From contig NZ_JAGPOX010000003.1 of NCBI RefSeq assembly GCF_019038435.1, positions 62,001-126,000 of the forward strand: a stretch of DNA of 64,000 nt, written 5' to 3'. A program made the position numbers and the translations under genes. The DNA comes from Nocardia alni. GTDB taxonomy: Bacteria > Actinomycetota > Actinomycetes > Mycobacteriales > Mycobacteriaceae. The first letter of the stretch is position 1, and each line of letters starts with the position of its first letter. This document shows, one piece after another, positions 12,199 to 21,875 of this stretch. Under the pieces are notes generated by a model. It made no database searches. It was not told the DNA's origin and saw only the letters and a list, made by a program, of their open reading frames with translations.

Positions 12199-13134
12199 TC
12201 AGCCCAGTTGCGGGGCGACCTCGGAAGCGATCAGCTCGATGTGATCGAGGTCGGACAGGTCCAGCACCTGGAGGTACAGCCTGGTGATGCCGGTCTCCTC
12301 GCGGATGCGCCCGATCTTGTCGACCAGTTCGGCGGGGGTACCGGCCAGGCCGTTGGTGCGCAGCTCGGACACCTCACGGCCGATGGCGGCGGCGCGGCGG
12401 GCGATCTCGGCCTCGTCGCGGCCCACGCACACCACCTGCGCCAGCGAGCGGACGATCTCGTCCGGATCCCGCCCGATCTTGCGCGCGGCGGCGGCCACTC
12501 GCTCGAATTGTGCCGTGGCCGTGGCGGAGTCGACGAACGGCAGGTTGAACTCCTGCGCGAAGCGCGCGGCCAGCTCGGGAGTGCGCTTCTTACCCGCACC
12601 ACCGATGATCACCGGCGGACGCGGGCGCTGCGCGGGCTTGGGCAACGCCGGGGAGTTCTCCAGGCGGTAGTGCTTCCCGGCGAAATCGAAGCTCCCGCCC
12701 TCGGGGGTCTCCCACAGCCCGGTGATGATCTCGAGCTGCTCGGCGTACCGGTCGAACCGGTCCTTCAGATCGGGCAGTTCGATGCCGTAGGCGGTGTGCT
12801 CATCGGCGAACCAGCCCGCGCCGAAGCCGAATTCCACACGGCCGCCGGACATCTGATCGACCTGGGCCACCGAGATCGCGAGCACCGACGGGTGCCGGAA
12901 GGTGGCTGCGGTGACCAACGTGCCGAGGCGAATCCGGGAGGTTTCCCGCGCCAGGCCCGCGAGGGTGATCCACGCGTCGGTCGGTCCGGGCAATCCGGAT
13001 ACGCCGCCCATCTTCAGGAAGTGATCCGAGCGGAAGAACGCGTCGAATCCCCCGTCCTCGGTCGCCTTGGCAACCCGTAGGAGATCATCGTAGGTAGCGC
13101 CTTGCTGAGGTTCAGTGAAGATCCGTAGGTCCAC
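12199..13134 (-). CDS. LLM class F420-dependent oxidoreductase
   Basis: A luciferase-like TIM-barrel flavin or F420 oxidoreductase of about 311 residues. Supporting segments are DLRIFTEPQQGATYDDLL, the DAFFRSDHFL motif, RIRLGTLVTAATFRHP, the SGGRVEFGFGAGW motif that binds the cofactor phosphate, and PPVIIGGAGKKR. GTG at 13134 gives MDLRIFTEP and matches the domain edge; TTG at 13143 would add three residues. The substrate is unknown, as is normal for this family. It is divergent from the rox gene with about 220 bases between them, and the rifamycin-associated element lies in that gap; whether it affects this gene is not clear. Confidence 0.9.
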   Translation of the reverse strand: MDLRIFTEPQQGATYDDLLRVAKATEDGGFDAFFRSDHFLKMGGVSGLPGPTDAWITLAGLARETSRIRLGTLVTAATFRHPSVLAISVAQVDQMSGGRVEFGFGAGWFADEHTAYGIELPDLKDRFDRYAEQLEIITGLWETPEGGSFDFAGKHYRLENSPALPKPAQRPRPPVIIGGAGKKRTPELAARFAQEFNLPFVDSATATAQFERVAAAARKIGRDPDEIVRSLAQVVCVGRDEAEIARRAAAIGREVSELRTNGLAGTPAELVDKIGRIREETGITRLYLQVLDLSDLDHIELIASEVAPQLG

Positions 13135-13226
13135 GGGCTCCAACGTACCGCGTTGCGCGAAACGCGCCGGATACGGCAGACATCAGAATTCGATCTCCCC
13201 CTCCCCTTCAACATATATCGCACACG

Positions 13227-13245
13227 GGGGCTTGCGGCAAGGCCC
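13227..13245 (+). promoter_or_regulatory. Rifamycin-associated element (RAE)
   Basis: The 19 bases GGGGCTTGCGGCAAGGCCC match the conserved element described upstream of rifamycin-inactivating genes in actinomycetes (the rgt, rph, rox and helR class), where it is needed for rifamycin-induced expression. It ends 108 bases before the GTG of a rifampicin monooxygenase gene. A possible but weak promoter follows: TTCGAC at 13264-13269 and TAAATC at 13288-13293, 18 bases apart. The match is from memory of the published motif. Confidence 0.92.
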
Positions 13246-13290
13246 GGGTCATGCCGCAGAATGTTCGACCTGGGCCGCTCACCTGCGTAA

Positions 13291-14802
<1,512 letters not shown>

Positions 14803-14872
14803 TCCGCGGCTCGGCCACCGTCGCGCGCCGCAGCCACGGGACAGGCCATGGCGCCCAGTAGGATCCAGATTC

Positions 14873-15274
14873 ATGGCTCCGACCTTCGATGATGTCTACC
14901 GTGAGAAGTACCTGCTGCTGACCACCTTCACCAAGGACGGCACGCCCAAGCCGACCCCGGTCTGGGGGGTGCCCGAGGGCGGCAGGCTGCTGATCATCAC
15001 CGACAACGGATCGTGGAAGACCAAGCGGATCAAGAACACTCCGCGAGTCACCATCCAGAAATGTGGAGTGCTGGGCAAGGTGAAGGGGGAGCCGGTCGAG
15101 GCGGTGGCGCGCATGCTGCCGGAGTCGGAGACGCGGCGAGTATTCGACAAGATCGTCAAGCGGTACTGGAACCACGCGTTCTACTTCGTCCCGCAGGCGA
15201 TCCTGCGAGGCGGCATCGACAAGGTGCACTCCGCCATCGAGGTCGAGGCGGTTCCCCCCTCTTCGGAGACCTAG
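14873..15274 (+). CDS. PPOX class F420-dependent oxidoreductase
   Basis: A 133-residue split beta-barrel protein of the pyridoxamine-phosphate-oxidase-like F420/flavin group. The segments FDDVYREKYLLLTTFTKDGTPKPTPVWGVPEGGRLLIIT and WKTKRIKNTPRVTIQKC are the usual N-terminal barrel and cofactor phosphate region. These small enzymes use F420 or FMN to reduce unknown substrates, or merely bind F420. ATG at 14873 begins MAPTFDDVYREKY; the upstream frame overlaps rox and is not used. It lies 70 bases after rox in the same direction and could be read through from it, but no common function is evident. Confidence 0.88.
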   Translation: MAPTFDDVYREKYLLLTTFTKDGTPKPTPVWGVPEGGRLLIITDNGSWKTKRIKNTPRVTIQKCGVLGKVKGEPVEAVARMLPESETRRVFDKIVKRYWNHAFYFVPQAILRGGIDKVHSAIEVEAVPPSSET

Positions 15275-15328
15275 GAGCGCTGTTCGACTCGTTGTGTCGA
15301 GACTCTCGACGCGATAGACGAAATGTAC

Positions 15329-15344
15329 TCGAACCTATGTTCGA
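15329..15344. promoter_or_regulatory. LexA (SOS) box
   Basis: TCGAAC-CTAT-GTTCGA is a perfect match to the actinobacterial LexA operator TCGAAC-N4-GTTCGA. It ends 19 bases before the ATG of a 63-codon ORF, so bound LexA would cover its promoter. A possible -10 (TAGAGT, near 15352-15357) lies between the two. Confidence 0.9.
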
Positions 15345-15363
15345 ATGCGGGTAGAGTGGCTGG

Positions 15364-15555
15364 ATGCCTCTCGACCGCCACATCCAATTCGCGCAACTGT
15401 GGTTGGAACAGGTCCGCGACCGCCTCGCCGACGCCGCCGCCACCAGCGCCCCACTCCCGCCCGAACAGCTGAACATCATGTCCGGCAAGGTCACGGAGGG
15501 ACTGCGCATCTTCACCGAACTAGCCCGAGCAGAGCACGGGTCACCGACAACCTGA
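15364..15555 (+). CDS. Small protein behind a LexA box
   Basis: A 63-residue protein starting MPLDRHIQFAQLWLEQV. It looks like two short amphipathic helices (about residues 6-26 and 36-57) joined by a Thr/Pro-rich turn; there is no signal peptide, membrane segment or metal motif. I do not recognise a family. The start is set by the only ATG downstream of the SOS box. If the -10 near 15352 is real, the transcript would have almost no leader. The perfect LexA operator just upstream predicts induction by DNA damage, so a checkpoint or repair-linked role is an inference from regulation only. Confidence 0.65.
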   Translation: MPLDRHIQFAQLWLEQVRDRLADAAATSAPLPPEQLNIMSGKVTEGLRIFTELARAEHGSPTT

Positions 15556-15707
15556 TCGTCTCTCGTGGCTGATTCGAGATAGTGACCGCTTGCGGAGTAG
15601 CCACGGTGGTTGGCCAGAAGCGGCGGCTGGCGTCACGCCAACATGGGACGGGGCTACCGTGGGGGAAAGGCGCGATGCTTGTTCCCTACGTCAGTGAGGA
15701 GCCCGCT

Positions 15708-16961
15708 GTGACCACCGCCGATCTGGATACCGATATCGCGACTATTCGCGATGCGCTGATCGACTTGTACAAGGATCTGCACGCACATCCGGAGCTGGGT
15801 TTCGCCGAACACCGTACGTCGGCCGAGATCGCCCGGCGCGCAACAACATTGGGTTATAACGTGGTATCTGGCGTTGGTCGAACCGGGGTCGTGGCCACAT
15901 TGTCCAACGGGCCCGGGCCCACGGTGCTGCTGCGCGCGGATATGGACGCGCTGCCGGTGCGCGAACAGACCGGGCTGCCCTACGCCTCGACCGCGACCGA
16001 TCCGGAGTCCGGCTCCCCGGTCATGCACGCCTGCGGGCACGACGTCCATGTGACCTGCCTGCTGGGCGCGCTGGAGATCCTCGCGCGCGCACGCTCGACC
16101 TGGTCGGGCACGCTGATCGCCGTCTTCCAGCCCAACGAGGAGCTCGGCGCGGGCGCCCAGGCGATGGTCGACGACAACTTCTTCGAGCGCTTCGGCACGC
16201 CCGACGTCGTCCTCGGACAGCATGTGATGCCACTGCCGGTCGGCATGCTCGCCATGCATCCGGGCGCGGCCATGGCCTCCACCGACGCCTGGAAGGTCAC
16301 CCTGTACGGCCGAGGTAGCCACGGATCCCAGCCCGAACGCGCCATCGACCCGGTGGTGATGGCCGCGGCGACCGTGCTGCGTCTGCAGACGGTCGTCTCG
16401 CGCGAGATCGGTGGCGGCGACACCGCGGTCGTGACGGTGGGTTCGATGCGCGCGGGCACCCAGAACAACATCATCCCCGACCAGGCCGAACTTCAACTCA
16501 ACATCCGCACCTATACCCCGGAGGTCCGCGAGCGGGTGCTGACCGCGGTGCGCCGCATCATCCAGGCCGAGGCCACGGCCTCGGGCGCGCAGCGCGACCC
16601 GGACATCGAGGTGATCGACACCTTCCCGATCACCACCAACGATCCGGGCGCGGTGGACCGCACCCTCGAAGCGCTCGGGGCCAGATTCGGCGCACACAAC
16701 ATCATCGACCCCGGCCCCGTCACCGGCAGCGAGGACGTCGGCATCTTCGCCACGGCCTCGGGCGCACCCCTGTGCTACTGGTTCATCGGCGGCACCGACC
16801 CCGCGACCTTCGCCGCGGCCCAGGAGAAGGGCACCACCGCCCAGGACATCCCGTCGAACCACTCCCCGCACTTCGCCCCCGTCATCGAGCCCACCCTCGA
16901 CATCGGCGTCGCCGCCCTGATCACCGCCGCCCTGACCTGGCTCGGCGATCCCGCGAGCTGA
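15708..16961 (+). CDS. M20 family amidohydrolase/peptidase
   Basis: A 417-residue zinc amidohydrolase of the M20D group (hippurate hydrolase / N-acyl-amino-acid hydrolase / AbgB-like). Metal and catalytic motifs are DLHAHPELGF near the N-terminus, LLRADMDALPV, HACGHDVHVT (metal ligands), FQPNEELGAGA (catalytic and ligand Glu) and a C-terminal NHSPHFAP with the last His. A dimerisation domain with GRGSHGSQPERAIDP is inserted. GTG at 15708 is chosen because GTGAGGAG lies seven bases upstream; ATG at 15675, with GAAAGG upstream, would add 11 residues. The substrate is probably an N-acylated or aryl-amide amino acid. It stands alone on its strand. Confidence 0.9.
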   Translation: MTTADLDTDIATIRDALIDLYKDLHAHPELGFAEHRTSAEIARRATTLGYNVVSGVGRTGVVATLSNGPGPTVLLRADMDALPVREQTGLPYASTATDPESGSPVMHACGHDVHVTCLLGALEILARARSTWSGTLIAVFQPNEELGAGAQAMVDDNFFERFGTPDVVLGQHVMPLPVGMLAMHPGAAMASTDAWKVTLYGRGSHGSQPERAIDPVVMAAATVLRLQTVVSREIGGGDTAVVTVGSMRAGTQNNIIPDQAELQLNIRTYTPEVRERVLTAVRRIIQAEATASGAQRDPDIEVIDTFPITTNDPGAVDRTLEALGARFGAHNIIDPGPVTGSEDVGIFATASGAPLCYWFIGGTDPATFAAAQEKGTTAQDIPSNHSPHFAPVIEPTLDIGVAALITAALTWLGDPAS

Positions 16962-17122
16962 TCGCCTGCCCGGCAACGTGTTCGGCCATCCCGTGGTGAC
17001 CTCGGCAACAGATCTCACAGCACGGTGAAGGCGTTACCAGGAAGGGCGTAGCCCGATGCCAGCCACCCCGCAGTCTCGCCGGGTTGGCTGTACTGGACCG
17101 CCCACCGAAAGGGACACCAGAC

Positions 17123-17449
17123 ATGGCGAAGACCACTTCCAGCCGCCGCATCATTACCCGCGTCGCCGTCGCCTCAGCCCTGATCATCGGCCCTGCCACC
17201 CTCCTGACGGCCCCTGCCCTAGCGGCGACGACACCCGCACAATCGGTCACCGCGACCCCCATCGCAGGCAACGGCGGAAGCGGTGGTCCCGGCGGCCACG
17301 GTGACGGCGGGGGTCGGGGCGGCGGTGGTTTCAGCGACCCCGACCCGGGTGCCTCCGGCGCCCCCGGCGGCAATTTCAGAGGCCCAGGCTGGGGCAACGG
17401 CCCCCAGGGACCCGGCTGGTATGCCCCCGTGCCAACCGGCAGCGCATAG
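17123..17449 (+). CDS. Secreted glycine-rich protein
   Basis: A 108-residue protein with a classical Sec signal peptide: SSRRIITR, then a hydrophobic core ending LTAPALAA, so cleavage is expected near residue 33. The mature part is about 75 residues of Gly/Pro/Asp-rich low-complexity sequence (GGSGGPGGHGDGG, PGGNFRGPGW) with three tryptophans near the end. No domain is recognised. ATG at 17123 is preferred over 17084 because it places the basic n-region correctly; GAAAGGGA lies upstream. Short secreted Gly-rich proteins of this kind are frequent in Nocardia; another lies at 55181. Confidence 0.75.
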   Translation: MAKTTSSRRIITRVAVASALIIGPATLLTAPALAATTPAQSVTATPIAGNGGSGGPGGHGDGGGRGGGGFSDPDPGASGAPGGNFRGPGWGNGPQGPGWYAPVPTGSA

Positions 17450-17459
17450 CCGATACCAG

Positions 17460-17729
17460 CTATAGACCCCGGTACACGTCGCGCCGCCACCCGACCTTCA
17501 CGACGAGAATCACAAGCGCGCCATTGTCGATGGTGTAGACGATCCGGTAACGACCCACCCGAAGCCGGTAGAGCGCGTCGTGTCCGGCAAGTTTGCGGAT
17601 GTCGGGGCCTTCGATGTACGGGTCGTCGCCGAGCGTGGTGAGCGCCAGCAGAATGCGACGAGCGTCGGTGAGCGGTATATCCCGCAACTCCCGGCGGGCG
17701 GCCGGATCCCAACGGAAGGCGTACTTCAC
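17460..17729 (-). CDS. RelE/ParE family toxin
   Basis: An 89-residue toxin of the RelE/ParE fold, starting MKYAFRWDPAARRELRDIP. The C-terminal half LYRLRVGRYRIVYTIDNGALVILVVKVGWRRDVY contains the conserved basic residues (R in LRVGRYRI and the final RR) that RelE mRNA interferases use on the ribosome. ATG overlaps the stop of the antitoxin gene by four bases (ATGA), the usual coupling in a type II toxin-antitoxin operon. Whether the target is mRNA (RelE) or gyrase (ParE) cannot be decided from the sequence. Confidence 0.92.
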   Translation of the reverse strand: MKYAFRWDPAARRELRDIPLTDARRILLALTTLGDDPYIEGPDIRKLAGHDALYRLRVGRYRIVYTIDNGALVILVVKVGWRRDVYRGL

Positions 17730-17986
17730 CGGGAATCGGCCTCCCCGAACAGGTCTGCGATCACTTCGGCCATCGACGCAGTCGGTTCGGCGGCATCGAT
17801 GCGGGCGAGCGCTTCCCGGGCGAGCAGTTCGTCTTCGGCGCGGTCGAACGCTTCCACCATCTCGAGCGGTACCAGCGCGGCGGCAGGTTGACCATCCCGC
17901 AGGATGATCACCTCATCCCCACCTTGGGCATCGGTGACGTAGCGGGCGAGGTTGGCACGCAACTCGCGGATGCTGATCTCCGTCAT
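17726..17986 (-). CDS. Phd/YefM family antitoxin
   Basis: An 86-residue antitoxin. Residues 1-50 form the Phd/YefM DNA-binding fold (MTEISIRELRANLARYV, then DEVIILRDGQPAAALVPLE), and the rest is an acidic helical tail (FDRAEDELLAREALARID) that would wrap the toxin. ATG at 17986 is used; the frame runs further upstream but across the operator. It overlaps the toxin gene by four bases. A perfect inverted repeat just upstream is the likely autorepression site. Confidence 0.92.
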   Translation of the reverse strand: MTEISIRELRANLARYVTDAQGGDEVIILRDGQPAAALVPLEMVEAFDRAEDELLAREALARIDAAEPTASMAEVIADLFGEADSR

Positions 17987-17995
17987 ACCCCAAGC

Positions 17996-18013
17996 GTACA
18001 CGGGGGCGTGTAC
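17996..18013. promoter_or_regulatory. Toxin-antitoxin operator
   Basis: GTACACG-GGGG-CGTGTAC is a perfect 7-bp inverted repeat 9 bases upstream of the antitoxin ATG. Phd/YefM antitoxins repress their own promoters through such sites. Confidence 0.7.
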
Positions 18014-18040
18014 ACGCCCTAGGAAACCGTCTCCAGGCAA

Positions 18041-18076
18041 TAAAAAACCCTCTACCTGCGCTAACAGCTAGAGGGT
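18041..18076 (-). terminator. Intrinsic terminator of the tRNA-Ser gene
   Basis: Read on the minus strand, ACCCTCTA and TAGAGGGT pair across a 14-base loop and are followed by TTTTTT. It begins three bases after the encoded CCA of tRNA-Ser. Confidence 0.88.
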
Positions 18077-18078
18077 AA

Positions 18079-18168
18079 TGGCGGTGGCGGCGGGATTTGA
18101 ACCCGCGGAGGGGGTAAACCCTCACACGCTTTCGAGGCGTGCTCCTTAGGCCGCTCGGACACGCCACC
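18079..18168 (-). tRNA. tRNA-Ser (CGA)
   Basis: On the minus strand the gene begins GGTGGCGTGTCCGAGCGGCC and ends with the acceptor strand CGCCACC, discriminator G and an encoded CCA. The anticodon loop reads CTCGAAA, giving anticodon CGA, which reads UCG codons. The long variable arm expected of tRNA-Ser is present (GTGAGGGTTTACCCCCTC region), and the T loop is TTCAAAT. The length is about 90 bases including CCA. A terminator follows directly. Confidence 0.96.
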
Positions 18169-18223
18169 GCAGGTGACTGTACCGGAATGCGGCGGAGAAC
18201 CGAAATCGCCTGGACGGCGGGGT

Positions 18224-18679
18224 TCAGGGGCGGTGGGTGCGGAAGAAGGCGTCGAGGGTTGCGGCGCAGTCGGATTCGAGGACGCCGCCGCGGACTTCGG
18301 GGCGGTGGTTGAGACGGCGGTCACGCACGACGTCCCAGAGGGAACCGACGGCGCCGGTGCGGGGCTCCCAGGCGCCGAAGATCAGGCGTCGCACGCGAGC
18401 CAGGACCAGCGCGCCCGCGCACATGGTGCAGGGTTCGAGGGTGACCGCGAGGGTCGCGCCCTCGAGCCGCCAGCCGTCGCCCGCCGCCGCGGCCGCGGCG
18501 CGCAACGCCAGTACCTCGGCGTGCGCGGTGGGGTCGCCGAGGGCCTCCCGGGCGTTGGCGGCGCGCGCCAGCTCCCGGCCGTGGGCGTCGAAGACCACCG
18601 CGCCGACGGGGACGTCACGCGGATCGGCCTGTTCGGCGGCGGCCAGCGCGGCGCGGATCAGATCCTCGTCGGGCGGCAT
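18224..18679 (-). CDS. tadA: tRNA adenosine(34) deaminase
   Basis: A 151-residue zinc deaminase that makes inosine-34 in tRNA-Arg(ACG). Catalytic motifs are PTAHAEVLALR (zinc His and catalytic Glu) and LEPCTMCAGALVLARV (two zinc Cys). RTGAVGSLWDVV and the C-terminal NHRPEVRGGVLE are also TadA-like. ATG at 18679 follows directly on the stop of the upstream gene, which encodes the TadA-associated protein, so they form a two-gene operon. The C-terminus (ATLDAFFRTHRP) is as expected. Confidence 0.95.
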   Translation of the reverse strand: MPPDEDLIRAALAAAEQADPRDVPVGAVVFDAHGRELARAANAREALGDPTAHAEVLALRAAAAAAGDGWRLEGATLAVTLEPCTMCAGALVLARVRRLIFGAWEPRTGAVGSLWDVVRDRRLNHRPEVRGGVLESDCAATLDAFFRTHRP

Positions 18680-19222
18680 TCAGCGATTCGGCAGCTTGTC
18701 CAGGACCGCGGCAAGCTCGCCCGAGAAACCCAGGCGCTGGGCGATCATGCCCAGTTGCTCGTCCGGGTACAGATCGGTCTCGGCGAGGATCACGCTCAAT
18801 ACCGGCTCGGGCAGGCCCAGATCGGACAGTACGCCCAGGTCGCCCTCCTCCCAGGGCTCCACCTCGTCGAGTTCGTCCGGGTCGATATCCGGAATCTCGA
18901 CGTTCAACACCTCGAGCACGTCCGCCGCGATGTCGTAGTCGATCGCCGCCGTGGCATCCGAGAGCAGCAGGCGGGATCCGGTGGGCGCGGGCCGCAGCAC
19001 GATGAAGAACTCATCATCGATATCCAGCAACCCGAACACCGCCCCGGTGCTGCGCAGAGCACGTAACTCGTTCTCGGCCTCGGTCAGGGAATTGAGTGCC
19101 GCTGGGCTCAACGGACTGCATCGCCAGGTGCTTTCTTCGCGGACGACGGCTACTGCGAACCCCTCCACGTCGTCGTACTCGTCCGACGCCGCCCTATTCG
19201 TGCCCGAGCGCTGTGCTGCCAT
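18680..19222 (-). CDS. tRNA adenosine deaminase-associated protein
   Basis: A 180-residue acidic protein of the family named for its constant position beside tadA in actinobacteria. Features are EGFAVAVVREESTWRC near the N-terminus, a central FFIVLRPAPTGSRLLLSDATAAIDYDIA, the acidic stretch DIDPDELDEVEPWEEGDLGVL, and a C-terminal helical part ending LDKLPNR. Its biochemical role is not known to me; the context suggests a partner of TadA. ATG at 19222 gives MAAQRSGTNRA. It is divergent from tyrA, with 58 bases between starts. Confidence 0.9.
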   Translation of the reverse strand: MAAQRSGTNRAASDEYDDVEGFAVAVVREESTWRCSPLSPAALNSLTEAENELRALRSTGAVFGLLDIDDEFFIVLRPAPTGSRLLLSDATAAIDYDIAADVLEVLNVEIPDIDPDELDEVEPWEEGDLGVLSDLGLPEPVLSVILAETDLYPDEQLGMIAQRLGFSGELAAVLDKLPNR

Positions 19223-19280
19223 GGGCGCAACGGTAGTCCGCTTCGGCTCAAATGTTGAAGTCGTATGCGAATCTGGTGTG

Positions 19281-20267
19281 ATGACCCCCCGACCAACCGC
19301 CGGCCCGACCGGTAGCCCGACCCCCGGCCCGAATCCCGCGATCTGCGTGTTGGGTACGGGCCTGATCGGCGGATCCGTGCTGCGTGCGGCCGTCGGCGCC
19401 GGGTACGAGGCCTGGGGATACAACCGCTCGGCCGCGGGCGGAGCGGCCGCGCGCGCCGACGGATTCGACGTCACCGACGGCATCGAGGCGGTGCTGGGCC
19501 GCGCGGCGGAGGCCGACGCGCTGATCGTGATCGGTGTTCCGATGCCGGCCGTCGACGCGATCCTGTCCGACATTCGACTGTTCGCGCCCGGCTGCGCGCT
19601 GACCGACGTGGTGAGCGTGCAGGCGCCGGTGGCCGAGGCCGTGCACAAGCACGAGCTCGGCGCGCGCTACGTCGGCGGGCACCCGATGGCAGGAACCTCC
19701 GAATCCGGTTGGGCCGCATCGAGTTCCGATCTTTTCCGAGGAGCCGCATGGGCGGTCGGCGTCGATCCGGGCACGCATGCGCAGGTGTGGACGCGGGTGG
19801 CGCGCCTGGCTCTGGACTGCGGTGCGGACGTCGTCCCGGTGATCGCCGCCGAACACGACCGGGCCGTGGCCCGCGTCTCGCATCTGCCGCACGTGCTCGC
19901 CGAGGCGCTGGCTGTCGCGGGCGCGGGAGGCGGCGACCTCGCGCTGGGGCTGGCGGCCGGATCGTTCCGCGACGGAACCCGGGTCGCGGCCACCTCGGCC
20001 GAGCTGGTCCGGGCCATCTGCGAGCCGAACGCGACGGCGCTGCTGGACGCCCTGGACGATGCGTTGCGGCTGCTCGGGGCCGCCCGCGACAGCCTCGCCG
20101 CCGAGGGCACGCTCGGCGAACTCATCGACGCCGGATACAGCGAACGCGCCCGCTACGAGGACCTGCGACGCTGGGAGATCACCGGAATCCGCCCCGGCGA
20201 CCACGACTGGCTGGAGAAACTGCGGGAGGCCGGGCAGCGCGGCGGGGTTCTGCGCACGCTCGACTGA
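19281..20267 (+). CDS. tyrA: Prephenate dehydrogenase
   Basis: A 328-residue NAD(P)-dependent dehydrogenase that oxidatively decarboxylates prephenate in tyrosine synthesis. The Rossmann motif ICVLGTGLIGGS starts near residue 21. VGGHPMAGTSESGW (substrate site with the catalytic His) and the HDRAVARVSHLPHVLAEAL segment in the helical dimerisation domain are TyrA signatures. ATG at 19281 is chosen because the upstream frame enters the divergent promoter; the first 20 residues are Pro/Thr/Gly-rich. There is no ACT or chorismate mutase domain. Confidence 0.93.
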   Translation: MTPRPTAGPTGSPTPGPNPAICVLGTGLIGGSVLRAAVGAGYEAWGYNRSAAGGAAARADGFDVTDGIEAVLGRAAEADALIVIGVPMPAVDAILSDIRLFAPGCALTDVVSVQAPVAEAVHKHELGARYVGGHPMAGTSESGWAASSSDLFRGAAWAVGVDPGTHAQVWTRVARLALDCGADVVPVIAAEHDRAVARVSHLPHVLAEALAVAGAGGGDLALGLAAGSFRDGTRVAATSAELVRAICEPNATALLDALDDALRLLGAARDSLAAEGTLGELIDAGYSERARYEDLRRWEITGIRPGDHDWLEKLREAGQRGGVLRTLD

Positions 20268-20283
20268 CCTCCCCGGTGGAAGG

Positions 20284-20922
20284 TCAGATCCGCTCGGCCA
20301 GGTCCGGGTAGTCGAGCAGGAAACCGTCCTGGTCCACCGTCACGGTCGCGCTGGACACCGGAGACAGCACATGGATGCCGTCGTGACCGGGCGAGTAGGT
20401 CAGGCTCGCCTCCTGCACCAGCAGATCGGGCAGCCGCACGTAGACCACCGGAACCACGACATCCTCGAGCGATCGGTTCAGCCCGTGGCGACGGATCGGC
20501 AGGGTGTTGAAGAACGGGCTCAGCACCACGTCGACATCGAGGGCCCCGGCGAAGGTGGAGCGCACATGGGTACCGCCGGTGTCGATCAGCCAGTAGTCCT
20601 CGGCGTCACGGGCGATCGAGGCCTGCCGCTCCCCCGCGGCGACGGTGCTGCGCAGCGAAAGCCGCTTGGTCGCCCCGTTCTCGTCGGTGATCAGGTCGTA
20701 GGAGGCGCTGAAGGCGGGATGATCGGCGCACTCGCCGCCGGTGATCCGGCCCGAGGCGCGAATCCTGTTGCCGGTGAGCACGACCCGCGCCGACTCCATC
20801 CGGCATCCGTTGTGTGCCCGCCAGGTGAGCACCGCCGGCCACCGCGACACCGCCGGTGCCTGATCCGGGTTCTCGGCGTTCGCCGGGGCGGCCTGCGTGT
20901 TGCCCTGGGCTGGATTCGTCAC
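20284..20922 (-). CDS. Putative glycolipid-binding protein
   Basis: A 212-residue protein of the putative glycolipid-binding family (PF06475, DUF1089 type). An Ala/Asn/Gln-rich N-terminus of about 25 residues precedes RWPAVLTWRAHNGCRMESARVVL, then DYWLIDTGG, DVVLSPFFNTLPIRR and the C-terminal VDQDGFLLDYPDL, which are family signatures. The family fold resembles a lipoprotein-carrier beta-barrel, but no signal peptide is visible here, so a cytoplasmic location is more likely. It is convergent with tyrA. The biological ligand is unknown. Confidence 0.85.
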   Translation of the reverse strand: MTNPAQGNTQAAPANAENPDQAPAVSRWPAVLTWRAHNGCRMESARVVLTGNRIRASGRITGGECADHPAFSASYDLITDENGATKRLSLRSTVAAGERQASIARDAEDYWLIDTGGTHVRSTFAGALDVDVVLSPFFNTLPIRRHGLNRSLEDVVVPVVYVRLPDLLVQEASLTYSPGHDGIHVLSPVSSATVTVDQDGFLLDYPDLAERI

Positions 20923-21066
20923 CCCTCTACGTTAAGCGACGACCGCGAACATTCGGCATGGGCGGGCATCGCCCCTCGGATACCGGGCGATGCTCCCCAG
21001 CAATTCTCAGGATTTACCGATACTTCCCACGGATCGCGTACAGGCACGGCTGGCACGGTGGTAGTC

Positions 21067-21198
21067 ATGACAACGATGCTGGAGATTCTGGGTGTGACTC
21101 TGATGCTGGCGTTCTTCGCCATGATGGCCATGTCCGGCGCGATGGCCTCCTCGGCCCCGCGCTCGCTGGTCGCCGTCCGGGTCCGCAACCGTCGCTGA
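21067..21198 (+). CDS. Small single-pass membrane peptide
   Basis: A 43-residue peptide, MTTMLEILGVTLMLAFFAMM with a membrane segment over residues about 5-27 and a basic tail (RSLVAVRVRNRR). No family is recognised. The Shine-Dalgarno (GGTGG) is weak. Codon choice is GC-rich in third positions like the neighbours, which supports coding. It faces the DUF998 gene, which ends 6 bases further on. Confidence 0.5.
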   Translation: MTTMLEILGVTLMLAFFAMMAMSGAMASSAPRSLVAVRVRNRR

Positions 21199-21203
21199 GC
21201 GGC

Positions 21204-21875
21204 CTACGGTCCCGTTGAGCCACGCTCGGCCAGCACTATCTGCACGGCCAGCGTCACCAACCACAACGAAATAGCTCCGACCTGAATGCGCTGCGCGATG
21301 CCCAGGGCGTAATTGCCCGGCAGATTGTCCGCGATCAGCATCCAAGCCGTCACCGCCGAGTCCACGATCACGATCGTCAGTCCGCTGTGACGCAGAATCG
21401 GCCAGCGCCGGTACCGGAACGCGGCCGCGCTGAACGCGATCATCGCGACGAAGATCGAGGTCACCGCCAGTGTGCTGGTGAACGCGTGCACCTGGTGTAA
21501 CTGCGGGAACAGCCCGTCGTCGACCGGCGGGCAGGGATCCGGCCGACAGGTGCGCATCGGCCATCGCGCATCCGCCATCGTCGCGGCGCCGAAACTCGCC
21601 AGCGCGATCCAGCCGACGCGGGACAGCCTGCGGCGAGTGAAGACATACAGCCCCGCGATCCCCGCGACCAGCGCCAACACCCCTGTCACGGTGTCCGCGA
21701 CCGAGAAAACGCCCGCGTACGCGCGCCCCTGCGCGTCCAGTTCACTGAGGAATGTGCGCACCGGATTCACCGCGATCGGCAGGACGAACTCCAGCACCCA
21801 CGACGAGTAGCAGATCCCCGCCAGGGCGATCGCCACCGCGATACCCCGCCGCTCCATCCGCGAAATCAACGTCAT
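21204..21875 (-). CDS. DUF998 family membrane protein
   Basis: A polytopic membrane protein of about 223 residues. After MTLISRMERRG there are about six hydrophobic segments, with the family-like FLSELDAQGRAYAGVFSVADTVTG loop and the FPQLHQVHAFTSTLAV segment. DUF998 proteins have no established function. The frame is open up to 22019, where further in-frame starts occur (for example MAPGSP 18 bases upstream); the extra N-terminus is Arg/Pro-rich and not domain-like, so the start at 21875 is a best guess. No Shine-Dalgarno clearly decides it. Confidence 0.75.
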   Translation of the reverse strand: MTLISRMERRGIAVAIALAGICYSSWVLEFVLPIAVNPVRTFLSELDAQGRAYAGVFSVADTVTGVLALVAGIAGLYVFTRRRLSRVGWIALASFGAATMADARWPMRTCRPDPCPPVDDGLFPQLHQVHAFTSTLAVTSIFVAMIAFSAAAFRYRRWPILRHSGLTIVIVDSAVTAWMLIADNLPGNYALGIAQRIQVGAISLWLVTLAVQIVLAERGSTGP

